The translations under genes and the position numbers were made by a program. Below are positions 1-9,776 of a DNA stretch of 22,761 bases, piece after piece (position 1 is the first letter of the stretch; each line of letters starts with the position of its first letter). The notes beneath the pieces were generated by a model. That model was not told the DNA's origin, searched no databases, and saw only the letters and a list, made by a program, of their open reading frames with translations. Source of the stretch: Phoronis australis (taxonomy: Eukaryota; Phoronida; Phoronidae); assembly GCA_002633005.1 (NCBI GenBank), contig NMRA01000022.1:1084236-1106996 (forward strand), read 5' to 3'.

Positions 1-345
1 TCATGTTTTGTGTCCCGTCGGAAGAAAATTTAAATTCGAAAACATCTTCTGAAAACGCACAAAAAAGTGTATTAGTAAAATCTACTGATTTTTAAGTGGT
101 TTTAAAAAACAATCGGTAAACTCACCGATTTTTGTCTCATTACTTTGATACGTGTCTCTTCCGATAAGTTAGTACCTAACGTGCAGACGAGAACTCCAAA
201 TTGGAACGCTAAGTCCCGCGTGGTTGCGCTGCACGCGAAACAAGATGGCGGACGAACTTTGGAGCCTGACGAAAATAGGTAACCGGACGATACTGTAGTA
301 GTTAAAAACACGTCGTTTCTTTCTCATTCTCAACTTTCTTCTTAC

Positions 346-480
346 TCTAATCAAGTTGACAATGCTACCATCTCTAGTTTCAGAGACTGCAGCCATTCCA
401 AAGTATGCCTCACACTGTCTGGCAATATCATCAAGCAAAGACAGAGTCACGTTGCTTGAATGTCCTTCGAGCAGAGCCAT
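346..480 (-). CDS. candidate first coding exon of an unrecognised protein
   Basis: Read on the minus strand, an ATG at 480-478 opens 45 codons beginning MALLEGHSSNV and ending VNLIR. They run exactly to a good splice donor, GTAAGA, at 345-340, in phase 0. The reading frame stays open past the donor, but there it becomes an Arg/Lys-rich run typical of intron, so an exon ending at the donor is the better reading. The segment has a protein-like mix of residues (LLDDIARQCEAYF). I do not recognise the family. The frame is also open for about 18 codons upstream of the ATG, so the start is uncertain. An alternative frame reading DLKVIAIGGLQPNHVNVW overlaps the upstream part, which could mean a frameshifted pseudogene. 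No second exon is visible before the window edge. Confidence 0.22.
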
Positions 481-2339
481 ACGTTGACGTGATTTGGTTG
501 TAGGCCACCGATGGCGATGACTTTTAAATCCTTCCAGCTCAAACAGATATTACTATTATTAAGATTTCTGTCTGATGTGTCTCTTCAGCCCACTGTCTCT
601 AGCTGGCTCAGTAGAGAAGGTGCAGCACCTATATATTCTATCTAGTACGAAGGACATTTTTTAAAATTTTTTCAATGCCCGTGTGTCATACATTTTTGAA
701 AACCCCTTGGTGTGAGAAATGAAATGGTGCAAAAATCATAAAATTTGGGTGAGTGGTTACTGAGAAAATGGCCATTGAAACACAATGATTATGGGAGAAA
801 TATCTGCCTTTCTACATAGTTTCGTAAAATGTGCTGCATATAAAAAGATTCATCTCATTGAGACAAACATGGCGGTATGCATGCAATTTGGATCGATTTC
901 CACAGATATTGCTGTTTAAGTGTGTTGTTAGCGTAATACAGGAGCATCCACCCCATGGGTGGGAACGCTCTTGGCAATGGCGATTTCTCGGGTACAAAGA
1001 TGGTGCTGCTTTTTGTCTTCCAGCGACAATGTTGGCGGCGGTCGAAAGAAATCAAACTAAAGTAAATGTCAATTTGTTACTTGCTAGCCACAAATTAATA
1101 ATTTAGGTTAAGGTTTTTGGATCTAAATACATGTCTTGCTCATCAGAATGCCCACGTGGCAGGCGCACCTGCCATAACCCGAGGATAGGGGGGAATCCTT
1201 GCCCAATTTTTTATGGTCAACAATGAAATGCCCACGTGGCCAGCTTTAGCCAGCCAGCTAGCTGTCTGAAGACATCGTCAACATGCAGCTAGGTACCACT
1301 TCATGTGTTGAGCTCACACAGCCCAGGTGGTTGTGCCCGGCACCTCGCCGCATGGAACTTGTTTTAAAGTTGAGCTAAAGACCGGCGGGGGTGCATGCAA
1401 AGTCTGGGACTTAACTGACTCTCAGCTTGTCCCGTTATAACTGTTTAAGTGAAAAACAATAGACTAATAAATGTCATTTTCTTGCGTCATTCTCGGCCTT
1501 TTGTAACAAAGAAAAATATGTCATCGTTTGGAAGACAATATGCTCGTGACACGCGCATTCGCCATTTCCTAAATTTTGTTGATTGAAGAATCGGCAAAAA
1601 AAGAAACTGGCCAAAATGTGATGCAATATTTCATGGCGGTGAAAGCCGACCCAAAAGATCGCGCCACAATTGTAGCACCAGAATAACTGTAAAACATCAA
1701 TTTTCCAACACCGGTAAATAATTTAGTTTACTCAAGAAAGAGTGATGACACTAATTTTGTGTCAGATTTTATCTGGTCAGTTTTTTACCCATAGAGGGAA
1801 CCCCTGCTCAATTTTTTTATAGGTGAACTTGTTATATCACCTTGGAATGTTGATCCTTAAGGCAAACATCTTTTCTCATAAATATGAAAAGGACCTGCAC
1901 GTAACTTGAAATATGAAAAATTTGGTTCGTGTAACTGTATTTTTATCAATTGTGGGGTTGTGAAAAGAAAGTATTTGGCTAATAATTTTTGAAAAATGGC
2001 TAAAAGTTTTCGGATGCTTTAACCATTGTGGCTAATACCTTTAAAAGTCTAGTGAGCCATGGATAAAGAGGTGCATGGATCTTGTGCTGACATTTACCAG
2101 CATTGCACACAGTGTGTTATGCCCACAACACCACCTTGATGTGGTAAACTTGCTATCAGTATGTGCCAATATCACTTCGTTCAGTTGGGTACTATCTAGA
2201 TTAGTAAACTGTTGTACTGTAGAAATTCATTTACAATAGTTTCGGTGCTGTCTATTAATAAGATAAGAACTACCCAATAGTATGCTCGTAGGATTTGGTG
2301 AAAGTGTGAAATTTGCTGATTAGTGTTCCACCATTTCAG
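481..2339. other. non-coding stretch before the first visible PGAM exon
   Basis: I find no exon here on either strand. In particular I looked for the RHGE and CGW motifs of a phosphoglycerate mutase first exon and did not find them. Two small repeat traces are visible. A 14-nt direct repeat, AATGCCCACGTGGC, occurs at 1147-1160 and 1227-1240. A loosely matching segment around a run of T occurs near 1190-1216 and 1793-1824. Both look like decayed dispersed repeats. If the first PGAM exon lies left of the window, all of this is intron. Confidence 0.4.
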
Positions 2340-2549
2340 ACCTTAAAGGATCAAGGATACGTATTTGACGTTGCCTATACTAGTTTGTTGAAGAGGGCCA
2401 TTAAGACGCTGTTTGTTGTTCAAGATGAGTTAGACCTGCATTGGATCCCTGTTCATCGACACTGGAGGTTGAATGAGCGCCATTACGGTGGACTGCAAGG
2501 GCTCAATAAGAAAGAAACAGCTGATTTACATGGAGATAAGCAAGTTGAG
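2340..2549 (+). CDS. PGAM: phosphoglycerate mutase, first visible coding exon (70 codons)
   Basis: The exon follows the acceptor ...CCATTTCAG at 2331-2339 and ends before the donor GTATTC at 2550. It starts in phase 0 with [11 protein letters not shown], which corresponds to the end of the second alpha/beta unit. It carries YTSLLKRAI, whose Arg binds substrate phosphate. It also carries [16 protein letters not shown], which holds the acid/base Glu and the substrate-binding Arg and Tyr. It closes with GDKQVE, which joins in frame to LWRRSY of the next exon. The open frame continues a few codons into the intron, but without family similarity. Confidence 0.93.
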
Positions 2550-5500
2550 GTATTCGAATCATTCCAAGTTAGCTATACTTAACTCTTTCACTACCATGTG
2601 TGCCCTTTGGCGAGGTACCCCATCATTGCCAAGTGTGTCGATCGACCAGTTAAGTGCTTTACCGCTAGTCAATCCTAAGTTTCGTGGGAGATTTACATCT
2701 TAGCCAGATGACAGAAAGACAGTTTTCCTTTTGCGTTTGAATTGTCAGACGTATGAAGACTTATGTGTAGAGGTCGACGGGGTCCGGGTATGAATTTCAA
2801 GTCAAACCCTATATTTACGGTTTGGCACTTGAAAATGCAGTGAAAGAGTGCACTATTATTTATAAACCTGCCTTCAGGTTTCTAATTACGTTAAAGTGAC
2901 TGTAAAACCACATTCCATCACACTAAACAACTTCAGTCACAGATTCAGTCACAAGTTTACTGTCTCGCATTTGCGACCTGAAATTTGGAAATGCGAGCTG
3001 AGATTTTTGTCAGCTCGTATCAAGTCGCAAAATGCGACCTGGAATTTCCAACGTATGCGTGAGTTTTTATATTTCTAGGCAGATATCTGGCAAGTATAAA
3101 GCAAGACTTGTTATTCCGACCGCTATTTGGTTGTTGCCAAATCCAAGTTCAAAAAAAAAAACACTAACTGAGAACAGCCCTCACGATGACTTGTAAGCAA
3201 GGGCGCGTGAAAATGGGATATGCAGAATCGATCTTTGACGCGTCTCATTGGCTAACATTTTCGAACACTTGCAAATTTCCGGATTCACCGAAAAAAGTTT
3301 CGAGCCACTGCATAACAGGCGACAAAATTAAACGTCACAAAACAGTGGTGTTTTTACTAATTCTTAAGCGGTCAACTTACCAAACTTTGTGGTAGACAAA
3401 TATGTTTATTTTTTGTGTAAGATGTCCTTATTACATGTACCAAATATCCATGACAATATCCCTGATATCTTATCGCGCACTGCAGCACTTCTCGGTCTGG
3501 TTGTTCGCGCGCAAGCGGTCCCGGCAGACAATCGTGACTTAGAGATGTGCGTCTTGTATTTTATCGCCTAAGACAGCCAAAGTGAAAATGACAACCCTAT
3601 TAATGGCCAAACGACGGCCACATCTTTACTTTCAGTTGCCAAGAAATTCTCAAATCCTTGTTTCTGGGGCTACGTGCGCGAAATATGATTTGACTTCCTA
3701 AAACCGCTCTGAGGTGGTGGCGTATACACTGTGTATATAGACTAGAGGTCGGTGTAAATAGACCAAGAGATTTTAATAATAGTTTAAATATGATTTGTCT
3801 TTCACTCGTTGTTACCAACGTAAAGTGTAGGCCTACTCCAGCGATTCAAGTGCGTGAACTCATGCGTGAGTGCACACCACTTCAAAGCTGCACATCAAAA
3901 GAGACCAGTGACAGTCCTAAATGAAAGAGTATACCGGTTTGGCTATGTTAAGCACCTGGGTGCCAGTGGTATATTTGAAAATGGACTCCTAGATTCCCGG
4001 CGGTTATAAAAGACCCGATGCTTTACGATATTCTTCACTGTTTAGGACTGATATAACCCAGAACTGAAATTTTCCTGTTCTGATGTTTCCCGAGGTCGAT
4101 GTTCCCAAAACCTTACATTCTATGCACGTAGCCAGCTGTTGCAACTAAACCGGTACTAGATGCAAAATTGTGGTTAGCGAACCTTTTATTCTTCTCTTCA
4201 TACACCTCCCCCGCCGTAAAATGTTCAGACTCCAGTAGAAACAATTTTGTTCCAGCTGAATCGGGCAATTAAAAACAAAATTATTCCGGGTGGCTAAAAA
4301 GGGTACAGTGTAGGTGGCAACGATATCCAGAAAGTCACCCCTACTATATGGAGTTTGCCTCACAAAATAGTATTATTAAATTATAACGTTTCTTACCATT
4401 GCAGTGTTAATATCTTAATACTGCAAACACTCAGGTTAACGACTGCTCACCCACAAGCCTACACCCTACCTTTGAAGTGTTTCATAATAAGCGCTCAGTG
4501 ATTTACTAAGAGTTCCCCCTTAAATTTTGAGAATTTCCAATTAAGTGCCCACAGTTCAGGCTAGCGCCCATCATAGCGCAATAAAAACTACCGCGCGTGG
4601 TTTTAAAATAGACACGGTTTAGATGGTGTGTCACTCTCATTTTACACAACAAATTCAGTTTTTAAAAAATGTCTTTTCTCAACATGTAAAAAGCAAATCC
4701 CTGCTTTGATTTATACCTCTGAAAGAAAGTTAACGATAGTGACATGCGTGTCCTTTTGTGACTGACCTATTTTTCCCATACTTGGAATGTAATCAGGAGC
4801 CATTACCCTATGGAAACCCAAATGGAGGTAGTCGGGAATTATTTCGAGTCTATTCATTTCATGGAAAACTAATTGTTGAGTACGTAAACAGCATAAGTAC
4901 CACATTTTTGTTGTGAAATTAGCACTAAATTGTTCCCGCGTATCCAAAAAGGTCACTCGGTTAAGGCATCGTTTCACGAATTTTTTTCCGACAGATGTTT
5001 TTCAAACGCCGAGTTAAGTTGAAAAATTTGGGTTGCGAACAAAAAGTGGAGGGAATTCCCACTCCGAGTTAGTTTGAATCTTTAACGACTTTGATGACAG
5101 CCAGTAGCAGGTCAGACGTAGCAAAATCCCGGATACTTTTTCAACTAGCAGTTTCTCCCTTTTCACATCGCAAACTTAGCTAGTCGAATGCACGTGTCAG
5201 TTAGAGAGCACTGATTCAACTTTCATGTTGGCAACTTGCCTTGCGCCTTTCAATGGAGGTCGTGAAGAACAGTAACGCCGTACCTGCATGAACGAAGTCA
5301 ATTTTTCGATCTGAAATTTGTGATTATTTAACGCTGCAGGTAAGAGAATGATCTAAACATTTTCTCGATGATCTAAGAAAAAATAATTTTGGCGCGTAAA
5401 ATGGCGGGAAAATTTTGCGACCTGGCATTTACGAATGCGAGCTGGATTTTGAAAATGCGACCTGGGATTTTGTGGTAATTACACTATTCCACCTTATTGT

Positions 5501-8500
5501 GTGCTTAATTGATGAGATTTTGCTGTTCTCAAAAATGGTTACTCGTCATTTTCACTTTCTGAGAGTCAAAAGAATGAAAAAAATAATAAATGATTTATTT
5601 AGTAGAGCAGAAAAGATCATAATTTTCCATCATGGCTCTAGATTTCCGAACACGGCACAGAACTTTACAATTATCATACAACCATGTGTTTAAATACTAT
5701 ACCTGTATAGGAAGAATACCGCACCATTAAGTGAACGTGATGCAGACATTGAATGAAGTGGTTTTAAAGTAACCGTGTCACATGTACTTTCATACCAGCT
5801 ATGGAGACGCTCGTATGCCCTACCACCACCTCCAATGGAGAAGTCTAGTAAAGATTGGGCAGGACACGATCCAAGATACCAGGTAAAGACTAGTTTGTCC
5901 TGCATGTTGTCCTGTTTACCAGGCTAAAATGAAAATCAAATGAGGCCTTTTGCTCTCATGAAATTGGTCTCATTACAGTTATTAGAGTACTCTTTATCAG
6001 GATAGGATTCCATTTCTGTTAAAAAATCACAGGTACCGGTAGTGTACATGCAACATTTTCAAGTTGGCAGTTTTAGGATAGGGCAACTCTGATAAACTCT
6101 GAACTGTTTTCTTGAGTCGCTGTTGGTTTTGATGTTCTTGATGGTGAGAATAATAGAATCCTATCCCAGATTTTATGAGAGTAAAAGACCTAATTCGATT
6201 TCCATTTCCAGCCAGCTAAACAAGGCAAAATGCTTCTTTAAATGAATAATGCAAACGTTCATTATGGACAACTTGTTCATCATAGACTCTCTGTGAGTGA
6301 TTGTGAGAGATGTCTCAAGGGCAGTTCAGCCCTATTACATTGCAGTGCAAGAACCAGAATATTAGGGAGGGCAGAATACTATCACGGACTGGACGGTCTG
6401 AGGCTAATGGTAACTGGGGAGTCAGAGTGTGTAGGAAGTCTCATTTGCTTGTGCTCCTAGTATATAAGCCTGTTTCTATAAATTGAAACTTTACAAAGTT
6501 TTATTTTACAATAACCAGAAAACACAGACCAGTTGACATCAATGCCAATGCTTACAAAAAACTGCAGTAGCAATTCTCAAGATTGGGTTAGCAAAAATTA
6601 TTAATTTTCTTAAGGTTGGAGCTTGTTCTAAATTTTAGATATAGACGATATTGACTAGTAGTATCCTAAATTCACCTGAAAAACATTGCATCTAGAGACT
6701 ATCCCAAACCGAAGAATTTCTACTATAGCTAAGATGTGTTGGCATCAGATGTATGGCTTGAGAGGATAACAGCTGTCATTTCATCTTGATGTTTATTTTG
6801 TGTCCTTTAGATGCTGGACAAGAACCTGATCCCAACCAGCGAGTGTCTCAAAGACACTGTTGAGCGGGTCCTTCCATACTGGTTTGACGTCATCGTACCA
6901 GCCATTAAGTCTGGTCAGCGCGTCCTCATCGCTGCCCATGGCAACAGTCTTCGTGCCCTCGTCAAGTACCTGGACAACATGACAGATGATGCTATCGTCA
7001 AACTCAACATACCTACAGGTAGGGGTTCAGAAGTGTTGGCTTCTTAAGTTCTTAAACAAATGGGCGATTTTCATGACACATGGGATAGATGACAAATTGC
7101 CTGCGAATCCCAGATTTTTTCACTAAAGGGTTAGTTACTTATTTGCACCAAAATGTGGATTCTTTGTTTCTTCAAGCCTTTGTTATGGATATGCATAGGT
7201 GTTTTGGCAATGTTGTTGTTGAACTGGGTATAATTGTGTTTCAAAAATTGAGTATAATTTATGTATCATTATGTTTGAGCGAAAAAGTTTTCTATATGGG
7301 TGATTTTTCATCTGCCCACACATACCCATATGAGTGTATACTGGCGTAATCGATGTCTGGACATCGTCTGCTGCTGTATCTCGTAAACCTCTTGTGGTAT
7401 CTTCCTGAAAGTTGGCACATGTATTACTATGCAGTTAAGACGGATTGGACTAGCGCTTTTTCCCCTAGTGGCAATTTTAGTTTTTCACATTTGCCTCTAT
7501 CTACATGCACCAAGTTCCTTGATGGATTTTCATGAAATTTGGCAATTATGTTTCTAATGAGATGGCAACAATACTTTGGGACAGATTTATCACATTTTGT
7601 GCCATCTAGTGACCATTTTTATTTTTGAGTCTGCTGCTCTATCTACCACACTGATTGAAAGATATTTATGAAATGTTACAGATGTGTTTCTGTAATGGAT
7701 AGCATGGCTGACATTGATAGTCAGTCATATCTGGCTATTGTAGCACTCCCTAATGGCTTGGTTATTTGTCTTTGCCTCAATATTTAACCAATTCTTAAAT
7801 GTAATAAATCTTTATGAGATTTGGTACTTTGGTCCTGTTGAAAAGAACAGGTCCAACCCAGAAGCACTCGAGCACAGAATTATGGACACTTATCTTGAGT
7901 TTGTGTTTATGTAAAATGGAAAATGTCAAAAATAATTTGGAGTTTTAGGCCCCGGGCCTGGTGCGTGTGTGTTGGGCCCAGGTGTGTGTGTGTACAAGTG
8001 TTGGGAATCGTCATGGTTTTGTAAAGATTGTTTACCAAATTTTTCAATAGAGCTTGGCAACAGAATGTTCTCTGTTTCCTGACATCAGGTGGTTACTTAA
8101 ATCTCCTATAAACCTGTCTTCTCAGGAAAACTACCTTAGGCCACTGTGGCCTGGTCACTGCGTAACCTTGGAAAGTACTGGTCGTAATTTGTTCCTCATT
8201 CAGATAAGAAGGGATTTCTGGGCGTTGGAAATAGTGTTAACTTTGTTATTGGGTGAGACAAGACTGAATGATTAGTCTTAACATGACTGGTCATTCTTTT
8301 TGACGAACATTGTCATATGGAATGATCATACATGTCCACTAGTTCTTTCCAAGACCTGTTCAAGTCATTTCTAATCTAAGTAAGGCATAGACCTAACCTG
8401 TTTTTAATGGAATGAATAAAAAATGTTTTTCACACTGTCTTTATTGTTACAAAGTCGGCAATAGTACCTTATGAGGGTCCAGGCAATAGTACCTTGTGAG

Positions 8501-9002
8501 GGTCCCGACAATAGTACCTTATGTGGGTCCCGGAAATAGTACCGTATGAGGGTCCCGGTAATAGTACCTTATGTGGTTCCCGGCAGTAGTACCTTATGTG
8601 GGTCCCGGCAATAGTACCTTATGTGGGTCCTGGCAATAGTACCTTATGAGGGTCCCGGCAATAGTACCTTGTGTGTGTCCCAGCAATAGTACCTTATGAG
8701 GGTCCCAGCAATATTACCTTATGTGGGTCCCAGATTTTGAAAGCCAGTTTAATGCCTGTTAGAGGATAAAATGTGGGACCACTGAAAGTGACTATTACCA
8801 CAAAGTCAGTAGTTGATAGTATTCACTTAAAGGTTGTCCTTTCGATTTAATTTGATAACTTTTTGAACATATTTCAGGTATTCCCTTGGTGTACGAGTTA
8901 AATGGCGATCTCACTCCTATCAAGCATTACTATCTTGGTGACCAAGAAAAGATCCAGGCAGCCATTTCTAGTGTAGCCAATCAGGCCAAGGCTAAGAAGT
9001 GA
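2340..9002 (+). CDS. PGAM: cofactor-dependent phosphoglycerate mutase, partial gene (4 coding exons, N-terminus missing)
   Basis: The coding sequence is a join of 2340-2549, 5799-5882, 6811-7018 and 8878-9002, giving about 208 residues of an expected 250. The enzyme interconverts 3-phosphoglycerate and 2-phosphoglycerate in glycolysis and gluconeogenesis in the cytosol. It uses a 2,3-bisphosphoglycerate primer and a phospho-histidine intermediate. The pieces line up without gaps with the family: [17 protein letters not shown] (the Glu is the acid/base residue), [23 protein letters not shown] (the second catalytic His), [11 protein letters not shown] and a C-terminal AKAKK. Introns are phase 0, 0 and 1, all GT-AG. 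The missing part is the N-terminal 35-40 residues with the phosphorylated His of RHGE; no such exon is seen between 1 and 2339, so it probably lies outside the window. Several motifs resemble bacterial GpmA more than vertebrate PGAM1/2 (see findings). Family identity is certain; orthology within the family is open. Confidence 0.93.
2973..3049 (+). repeat. short repeat with 20-bp unit (GCGASCTGG-type), locus 1
   Basis: The motif GCGACCTG followed by ATTT and an A-rich run starts at 2973. It recurs as GCGAGCTG at 2993 (exactly 20 bp later) and as GCGACCTGGAATTTCC at 3034. The middle section holds an inverted version (CAGCTCG, then AGTCGC). The same unit occurs 2.4 kb away at 5417-5475, so this is a dispersed short repeat rather than a chance match. 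Confidence 0.55.
5417..5475 (+). repeat. short tandem repeat with 20-bp unit, locus 2
   Basis: Three units begin GCGACCTGGCATTT (5417), GCGAGCTGGATTTT (5437) and GCGACCTGGGATTTT (5457), an exact 20-bp period. The unit matches the array at 2973-3049 in the same intron. The middle unit has the same C-to-G change (GCGAGCTG) as the second unit there, so the two loci probably derive from one larger dispersed element. Confidence 0.6.
5799..5882 (+). CDS. PGAM: phosphoglycerate mutase, 84-bp exon (28 codons)
   Basis: This exon is short but clear. Acceptor TTTCATACCAG ends at 5798 and donor GTAAAG starts at 5883. The translation [20 protein letters not shown] then AGHDPRYQ matches the family segment WRRSYxxPPPPM followed by the variable loop and a D-P-R-Y element. 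It joins in phase 0 to [16 protein letters not shown]. The loop between PPPPM and CLKDT is about two residues shorter than in human PGAM1. The AGHDPRY wording is typical of bacterial GpmA proteins. Confidence 0.9.
5901..6236. mobile_element. foldback / MITE-like element with ~70-bp inverted arms
   Basis: The sequence at about 5901-5968 and the reverse complement of about 6164-6236 align over most of their length. Aligned blocks include TGTTTA, GGCT, AAATC, AGGYCTTTTRCTCTCATRAAAT and, further in, GATAGGATTC (6001-6010 against 6157-6166). Over the best 35 bp I count 29 matches. The left arm has about 38 extra bases between the outer and inner blocks. The interior has no coding frame of note. 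I could not find a clear target-site duplication, so the class is open. The element starts only about 18 bp downstream of the splice donor at 5883. Confidence 0.5.
6811..7018 (+). CDS. PGAM: phosphoglycerate mutase, exon with second catalytic histidine (69 codons + 1 nt)
   Basis: Acceptor TGTCCTTTAG ends at 6810 and donor GTAGGG begins at 7019, leaving phase 1. The exon opens [20 protein letters not shown]. The Met here is internal, not a start, because the preceding exon joins in frame. It continues through the active-site segment [18 protein letters not shown], whose His codon is at 6937-6939, and ends with LNIPTG, the Gly codon being split by the intron. Codon third positions are richer in C than the flanking introns, in keeping with a highly expressed gene. 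Confidence 0.94.
7380..7900 (+). repeat. degenerate tandem repeat, unit ~142 bp, 3-4 copies
   Basis: Units start near 7380, 7501, 7643 and 7784, with spacings of about 121, 142 and 141 bp. Shared landmarks recur in order. One is CTCTATCTAC (7495, 7637) or its variants CTGTATCTCG (7374) and CTCAATATTT (7776). Next comes ATGAAATTTGG or close variants (7533, 7670, 7815), then TGTTTCTAATG/TGTTTCTGTAATGG, and a segment with CTAGTGGC/CTAGTGACC before a T-rich run. The copies are strongly diverged and the first carries a deletion. No coding sense is apparent. It lies inside the last PGAM intron. Confidence 0.55.
8457..8731 (+). repeat. minisatellite, 11 units of 25 bp
   Basis: Eleven head-to-tail units of exactly 25 bp have a consensus beginning GGCAATAGTACCTTATG and ending with a GTGGGTCCC-type tail. 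Units differ at a few positions, such as TGAGGG against TGTGGG and single changes such as CGGAAATAG. No indels occur in the array. There are no unique spacers between units. It lies in the last PGAM intron, about 150 bp before the final exon. Confidence 0.97.
8878..9002 (+). CDS. PGAM: phosphoglycerate mutase, last coding exon
   Basis: Acceptor GAACATATTTCAG ends at 8877. The first two bases complete the split Gly codon, and the frame then reads [20 protein letters not shown] and ends NQAKAKK followed by TGA (9000-9002). The length from the catalytic His to the stop matches the family. The lysine-rich tail is the flexible C-terminus that closes over the active site. The HYYLGD element is the usual bacterial GpmA wording, where vertebrate and insect enzymes have MQFLGDEE. 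Confidence 0.94.
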
Positions 9003-9392
9003 ATAGGATACTCTAGCCACCAATGGTGTAACATAACTCTTAGTCTCTAGCAGTCATAATGTTAACTGCACGTTCATGTACACTGTAACAGTTGCAGATT
9101 TGGTTGTGTGTAGATTTCATGATTTGACAATTATTTCACATTCATATGGATCCAGGATAGTGTTTTAGTTATTGGTGATTTGGTGCTTCCTGTATTGTCA
9201 AAAATTTGTGTTGCAGTTGTGTTTTGTGATTTAAGGTTAACCAGACAATGAACAAAGATCTGATTCAGTGAGTAAACTGGTCTCAAAGACGAATTGTTAT
9301 CTATGCACATATGGTTACAGGATGTATGTGCTGTGTACCAGTGTGCTCTGGCATGGGGACAAATTGTCAAGTATTGTCATTCTGTCTCAGTC

Positions 9393-9398
9393 ATTAAA
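9393..9398 (+). terminator. candidate poly(A) signal (ATTAAA) of PGAM
   Basis: ATTAAA lies 391 bp after the stop codon, followed by T- and GT-rich sequence. It is the only strong candidate I see in the first 500 bp of 3' sequence, and it implies a 3' UTR of roughly 400-420 nt. Confidence 0.5.
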
Positions 9399-9721
9399 AC
9401 TTGCTGTTCTCAACATTTATTTTGACGTCTCTTAGTGTACTAGCCAACTCTTGAGGGGTCAAATCTAGGTGGTGGTTACCCACCTGCGCTGTTGGGATGA
9501 GTATCCTGATATCACTGATCAGCTAGTCCTTATCGGTTTGACAGGGATAGCAAGGGGAGAAAGTTGGCAAACCAATCTTTACCTAGTCCAACTCTCTCAT
9601 AGTCTGCCTTTACTGATCTGATAAGGTCAGGTAATCCAGCAATTGTATTGTAAACTGCCCTGACCCTATAGACCCTATTCACGCCGACAGGAGGCGCGTT
9701 CCAAAACGAGGTTCGCTACGA

Positions 9722-9776
9722 TAGCTCTGGTGGCTTATCCGCGTAGTTGTAGTCCGCGTTGCTCGAACCAGAGCTA
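9722..9776. repeat. inverted repeat, 10-bp perfect stem, 35-nt loop
   Basis: TAGCTCTGGT at 9722-9731 is the exact reverse complement of ACCAGAGCTA at 9767-9776. The surroundings (about 9660-9780) are richer in CpG than neighbouring DNA and may be an old repeat. I see no promoter or gene attached to it. Confidence 0.5.

Larger units (their letters stand above)
2550..5798 (+). other. PGAM intron (3.2 kb)
   Basis: This is bounded by donor GTATTC and acceptor TTTCATACCAG. It contains two short arrays of the same 20-bp repeat (2973-3049 and 5417-5475), listed separately. Open frames of up to about 90 codons exist on both strands, but none shows a recognisable motif or splice context. I see no other gene. 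Confidence 0.7.

Noticed and set aside
6811-6813. ATG at the beginning of the third visible PGAM exon as a start codon
   Set aside because: It directly follows a splice acceptor and the upstream exon joins in frame with continuous family similarity, so it is an internal Met.
8457-8731. Regular short repeats that could suggest a CRISPR array
   Set aside because: Units are directly adjacent with no unique spacers, and the locus lies in an intron of an animal gene. It is a minisatellite.
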